Assembly (NCBI RefSeq): GCF_900009265.2
Contig: NZ_LR734992.1
Span: forward strand, 119,320-183,319
DNA: 64,000 nucleotides
Direction of reading: 5' to 3'
Origin: Planktothrix paucivesiculata PCC 9631
GTDB taxonomy: Bacteria; Cyanobacteriota; Cyanobacteriia; Cyanobacteriales; Microcoleaceae
Below, piece after piece: positions 61,001-64,000 of the stretch. The notes under the pieces are model-generated. The model ran no database searches and was not told the origin of the DNA. It saw nothing but the letters and a program-made list of their open reading frames with translations. The translations under genes were made by a program, and so were the position numbers. Position 1 is the stretch's first letter; every line of letters starts with the position of its first letter.

Positions 61001-64000
61001 CAGGTTTGTTAGAAAGGGATGTTCGAGAAGAGTTAGAAAATCGCTTTATTTCAGGGAAACATCGCTACGATCCTAATCTTATCTCTGCTACCTCGACCCT
61101 AGAAATGGGGATTGATATCAATACACTTTCCTCTGTTTTATTATGTTCGGTTCCTCCTGCTCAAGCCAACTATCAACAGCGCGTAGGTCGTGCAGGTCGT
61201 ACTGACGGGAATGCGTTTATTACTGCGATCGCTAATGGCAATCCCCACGATTTATATTTCTGGGCTGATCCCATAATGATGATTGCTGGAGGTGTGAATA
61301 CACCTGGGTTTTACCTCAATGCTTCCGCGATTTTACAACGCCAATTAACAGCTTATTGTTTAGATCGATGGGTAGAGAAAGGAATTACATTAGAAGAATT
61401 CCCTGAGCAATTTGGTAAAGTGCTAGACAACGTTCAACAACGTGACCTATCCCATTTTCCTTACAATTGGCTCCAATTTATAGAAAACCAACAATCACAA
61501 CTATTGCAAGATTTTATTGAATTGTTTGAAAATAAAATTTCTGCTCTTAGTCAAGAACAATTAAAAAGTTTTATTGAAAAAGGTGAGCATGATGAAGGAG
61601 GATTACGCTGGCATATTGTCAATCGCCTAGAAGAAGTAGTTGAAGAACGAAAACGTTTAAAAAACCAAATTGAAACGCTAAGAAGACGCATTAAAGATAA
61701 AAAACAAGCTGCCCGCAGCCAAAACTATAAAGAGGAAATCGAAGAACTAGAACGAGAACGTAATGGATTAATTGAATTAGTTAAAAGCATCAATAATAAA
61801 AATACCCTAAACTTTTTCACCGATGAAGGGCTACTTCCCAATTATGCCTTCCCCGAACCTGGTGTCATTCTCAAATCAATTATCTGGAGGGAGACAAATA
61901 TTAAAGGGGATAGCCAAACTGGAAAGTATGAAACCTTTTCTTTTGAATACGAACGACCAAGCGTAATGGCGCTTCGGGAACTTGCGCCCTCTGGTGTTTT
62001 TTATGCAGAAGGAAATCGTGTCAAAATCGACCAAATTGACCTCAACCTTTCCAAAATAGAAGAATGGCGACTATGCCGAAATTGTGCTTATGGTGTCTCT
62101 GCCATTCTAGAAGCGGCAAAACAACCTACTTGTCCGCGCTGTGGGGACAAAATGTGGTCAGATGGAGGACGCAAGCGAAAAATGGTACGCTTACGCCAAG
62201 TTATGGCAACCACTAATGCCAGAGACAGCCGCATTGGTGACGACAAAGACGAACGGCAACCAGCCTTTTTTACACAGCAAATGCTGGTAGATTTTGAACC
62301 AGAAGTGCGTGAAGATTCCTATGTTATCAATGATGATGAATTTCCTTTTGGATTCGAGTTTCTTTCAAAAGTAACTTTCCGCGAAGTTAATTTTGGAGAA
62401 AGCAATTCTCACTCGGAAAACTTTGAGGTAGCAGGCATCTCTCGTCCACGTCCAGGATTTCGGATTTGTCGCCACTGTGGTAAAGTCCAAAGCAGTCAAA
62501 GTAAACAACAACACACGCTAACTTGTTCGCGCCGTCCAGACGCTGACGAAAGCGATTTTACTGACATTCTTTATTTATTCCGACAATTTGAATCAGAAGC
62601 TATTCGGATTTTGTTACCTGTAGATACTCTAAGTTCCAATACAAAATTGCATTCCTTTATTGCGGCATTACAGTTAGGATTAAAACAGTATTTCAAGGGT
62701 AAAGTAGATCATCTAAGAACCCTAGTTAACCAAGAACCTCAAGAGAATAGTCCTAGTCCTAGACTACTACGTAAACCCTTCTTATTTCTATATGATACTG
62801 TTCCTGGTGGAACAGGATATTTACATCAATTAGTAAGGAATCCAGATAATCTATTCTCAGTTCTTCAAGAAGCTTTAATTATTCTACGTTCTTGTGACTG
62901 TGATGATGGCTGTTACAAATGCTTGTATGGTTATCGTAATAGCTTTGACCAAGACCAAATCAGCCTAAGAACAGCAATTCACTTACTCAATACAATTCTC
63001 AGCCGCAAAGATAAGTTAACCAAGAATAATCAAGGGCTTTCTGAAGTTAAACTTAATACTTTATTCGATAGCGTTCTAGAACAACGATTTATTGAAGCAT
63101 TACATCGTTATCGCTATGAAGATAACCCAACGATTGTTCGTAAAGAGATTATCAACGGCAAAGCTGGTTACTTTATTAGAATTGGAAATCAAGATTGGAA
63201 TATCGAGCCTCAAGTAGAATTGGGCAGTAATCAAGGCATAGATGTTCCTAGCCGTGCTGATTTTGTTTTTTATCCAGCTAAAACTTCTGCAAATGTATTG
63301 CCGATCGCCATATTTACCGATGGCTGGCAATACCACGCTAATCGTATTGCTGAAGATTTTCTTCAAAGAATGGCAATTGCTAAAAGTAAAAAATATCATG
63401 TTTGGTCATTAAGTTGGGCTGATGTTGAATCGCAGTTTTCTAATTTAGGCTCATTTTATACCGACCTTTTAGAAATTGGAGTTAATTCTCCATTTCGAGA
63501 GAAAGAAAAAACTTTTTATGAGAAATATAAGTGCGATCGCTTACGTTTTAAGGTTGATAAAAATAGTTTTACTTGGTTAGTTCACTTCTTGACCAACCCG
63601 GAACTAAATTTATGGACAAATTTAGCACTTATGAGAACGTCGGCTCAAATCGACATTAGCAGTTTTAAGACACAATCAACGCGGCATTCTTGGCAAAAAC
63701 AGGTATTAGATATCACTAATGCGTCAGTTATAGATGCTTGCCAAGCTACAGCATCAGAGCGACCATTAGGTATAGTTGAATGGCCAGAAAGCCGAGAAGA
63801 GTCTTTAGTTAAAATATATGTTTCAGTAGATGTAAAGCGCCATGCAGTTAGAGATAGTACCGGATCTTTTGTTGTTGTTTGGTTAAATGATAAAGGTACT
63901 GAATCAGACAAAGAGTTGCAAACAGCTTGGGTTGGAGTTTTACGCTATTTTAATTTGTTACAGTTCCTCGACCATAGCTATGTAGTAACAGCAAAGGGAA
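58036..64000 (+). CDS. Giant DEAD-box helicase with DUF1998 and a Vsr-like nuclease domain (3' end outside window)
   Basis: The ATG at 58036 (AGGAGG 7 bases upstream, overlapping the methylase stop) opens a frame that has no stop to the window end, at least 1988 residues. In order: helicase Walker A VATGTGSGKTECF (about 95-107), LVVDEIHTFDGAQG (about 225), GTSATLGG (about 265); zinc clusters CRDCG (about 480), CTECL with CFRCG (about 540-565) and CPFCG (about 590); motifs V-VI STLEMGIDI and QRVGRAGRT (about 1020-1050); coiled coil (about 1196-1255); DUF1998 with LYDTVPGGTGYLHQL and CDCDDGCYKCLYGY (about 1585-1635); then SRADFVFYP and IAIFTDGWQYH (about 1739-1765), the pattern of a Vsr/PD-(D/E)XK-like nuclease. 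Resembles DruE- or fused DrmA/DrmB-type proteins. Confidence 0.85.
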   Translation, partial: MIPSVVASEVRASVEDFLKTEFRPASPRFEGLMERFLATPEAVFKGPYLSISLPFRPGTAGADYFPNVPMAFPPHRHQEQAFARLKSPYYQSTLVATGTGSGKTECFLLPILDHCHQYYGESGIKALLIYPMNALATDQAKRLANAIWNNPNLKGKITAGLFVGELEREPKAMMGEDHIITDKDILRQCPPDILLTNYKMLDYLLIRPGDQSLWAGNEPKTLRYLVVDEIHTFDGAQGTDLACLIRRLKARLRIPEKHLACVGTSATLGGSGTKKEMLEYAETVFDEPFNENALVEEDRLSAIEFLSDAYIDPLPIPEPDRLQILKAGHYQDRDDYIRAQYQLWFEQPLTDSFDSTDWRIQLGDRLKSLPIVHNLLKVLDSGPISLTDLWQKLSRKMRLPDSNDPVYQSALFDSLIALCAIARRPGKSDRPLPPWVNIRLQFWLRELRRMVATVGEKPELVFADDQVSEEKERTLPVMYCRDCGSTGWGGLRKQSSDRKIGCDLRDFYRAFFSSDPLITYIFPTRDRGSSKGWMSWLLCTECLSLNRSDASSCFRCGNEELISVVEPEEIVRTVKTKGGNDRRESNHDCPFCGSKEGLAILGSRAASLASAAIGTLFASSYNDDRKLITFSDSVQDAAHRAGFFESRTFRTTLRTALRQYLDNEASGWNLADIRTEFNKYWRSQFSTDADYVATFMPSDLEWLREWEELQKTGKAKSSLVELIDQRLDWEVVAEVGLRTNLGGSLERTATCAISLNSELLEPALNQLQEQLRNEIGGLENLDKTTLHRFLLGLIHHLRQRGGILHAVAENYISSGGKPFRLQQRLFMPGFGPSSLTPVYFVQNGGFFPRFETLIKPSGKATWCENWAFKLFSSYTPLVIAQAENLYHFVLSNLVNHKLFGIRYTSSDTKVWGIEQTALELHNQAYSLACEQCGHTITCTSQELELWQQMPCLRPECGGHYQQSERSNIDFYRHLYSQGKVWRIFAKEHTGLLERDVREELENRFISGKHRYDPNLISATSTLEMGIDINTLSSVLLCSVPPAQANYQQRVGRAGRTDGNAFITAIANGNPHDLYFWADPIMMIAGGVNTPGFYLNASAILQRQLTAYCLDRWVEKGITLEEFPEQFGKVLDNVQQRDLSHFPYNWLQFIENQQSQLLQDFIELFENKISALSQEQLKSFIEKGEHDEGGLRWHIVNRLEEVVEERKRLKNQIETLRRRIKDKKQAARSQNYKEEIEELERERNGLIELVKSINNKNTLNFFTDEGLLPNYAFPEPGVILKSIIWRETNIKGDSQTGKYETFSFEYERPSVMALRELAPSGVFYAEGNRVKIDQIDLNLSKIEEWRLCRNCAYGVSAILEAAKQPTCPRCGDKMWSDGGRKRKMVRLRQVMATTNARDSRIGDDKDERQPAFFTQQMLVDFEPEVREDSYVINDDEFPFGFEFLSKVTFREVNFGESNSHSENFEVAGISRPRPGFRICRHCGKVQSSQSKQQHTLTCSRRPDADESDFTDILYLFRQFESEAIRILLPVDTLSSNTKLHSFIAALQLGLKQYFKGKVDHLRTLVNQEPQENSPSPRLLRKPFLFLYDTVPGGTGYLHQLVRNPDNLFSVLQEALIILRSCDCDDGCYKCLYGYRNSFDQDQISLRTAIHLLNTILSRKDKLTKNNQGLSEVKLNTLFDSVLEQRFIEALHRYRYEDNPTIVRKEIINGKAGYFIRIGNQDWNIEPQVELGSNQGIDVPSRADFVFYPAKTSANVLPIAIFTDGWQYHANRIAEDFLQRMAIAKSKKYHVWSLSWADVESQFSNLGSFYTDLLEIGVNSPFREKEKTFYEKYKCDRLRFKVDKNSFTWLVHFLTNPELNLWTNLALMRTSAQIDISSFKTQSTRHSWQKQVLDITNASVIDACQATASERPLGIVEWPESREESLVKIYVSVDVKRHAVRDSTGSFVVVWLNDKGTESDKELQTAWVGVLRYFNLLQFLDHSYVVTAKG

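Overview
The window looks like a stretch of a large plasmid (or plasmid-derived accessory region) from a filamentous cyanobacterium of the Planktothrix/Oscillatoriales kind. The reasons are the many GCGATCGC (HIP1) octamers, the AT-rich codon use, a CyRepA1-like replication protein at the left edge, a MOB relaxase, two different partition systems, an FtsK-like translocase operon, and a very high density of defence genes and insertion sequences. No rRNA, tRNA or core metabolic genes were seen. The genus is inferred from style only.

Layout. 0-3.5 kb: 5'-terminal part of a replication protein (runs off the left edge) and a relaxase with a Toprim-like C-terminus. 3.9-5.6 kb: AbiEi/AbiEii toxin-antitoxin pair. 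5.9-9.05 kb: a ParM/StbA-like actin gene, a small ParR-position gene, a ParA/MinD-like ATPase and a one-TM protein, overlapping or closely spaced. 9.1-20.2 kb: a type III-B (Cmr) CRISPR locus. It has a two-repeat mini-array in front of a RAMP gene, a leader and a 22-repeat array on the + strand, then a - strand operon (CARF-HEPN nuclease, Cmr2/Cas10, Cmr3, Cmr4, Cmr5). A complete ISAs1-type element with 15-bp ends and a 9-bp target duplication sits between cmr2 and cmr3. No cas1, cas2 or cas6 is in the window.

20.2-25 kb: a gene remnant, a three-gene signalling operon (hypothetical, receiver-histidine kinase hybrid, NarL-type regulator) and a ParAB pair. 25.3-43.7 kb: plasmid backbone of mostly unknown genes. 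It includes a TnpB-only element that has split a HIRAN-domain gene, a Ycf46-like AAA ATPase, a DUF3768 protein, a peroxiredoxin-like protein, an FtsK/SpoIIIE ATPase at the end of a tightly packed operon of small (partly membrane) proteins, a coiled-coil protein and a ribbon-helix-helix regulator. A palindrome with core TGGAAAATTTTCCA occurs five times between 2.3 and 34.8 kb.

43.8-64 kb: a defence island. It starts with a DrmC-like phospholipase D whose 5' end coincides with a MITE-like element, followed by a HEPN-NACHT ATPase and an overlapping 14-blade WD40 protein, IS debris, and then a translationally coupled operon. The operon encodes an SNF2-type helicase (DrmD-like), an Eco57I-type adenine methylase broken into two frames at a -1 slippery heptamer, and a giant protein of at least 1988 residues (DEAD helicase, zinc clusters, DUF1998, Vsr-like nuclease) that runs off the right edge. 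This last operon is the best candidate for an unusual system: it resembles class 1 DISARM, but with the helicase and DUF1998 functions in one polypeptide and a nuclease domain added.
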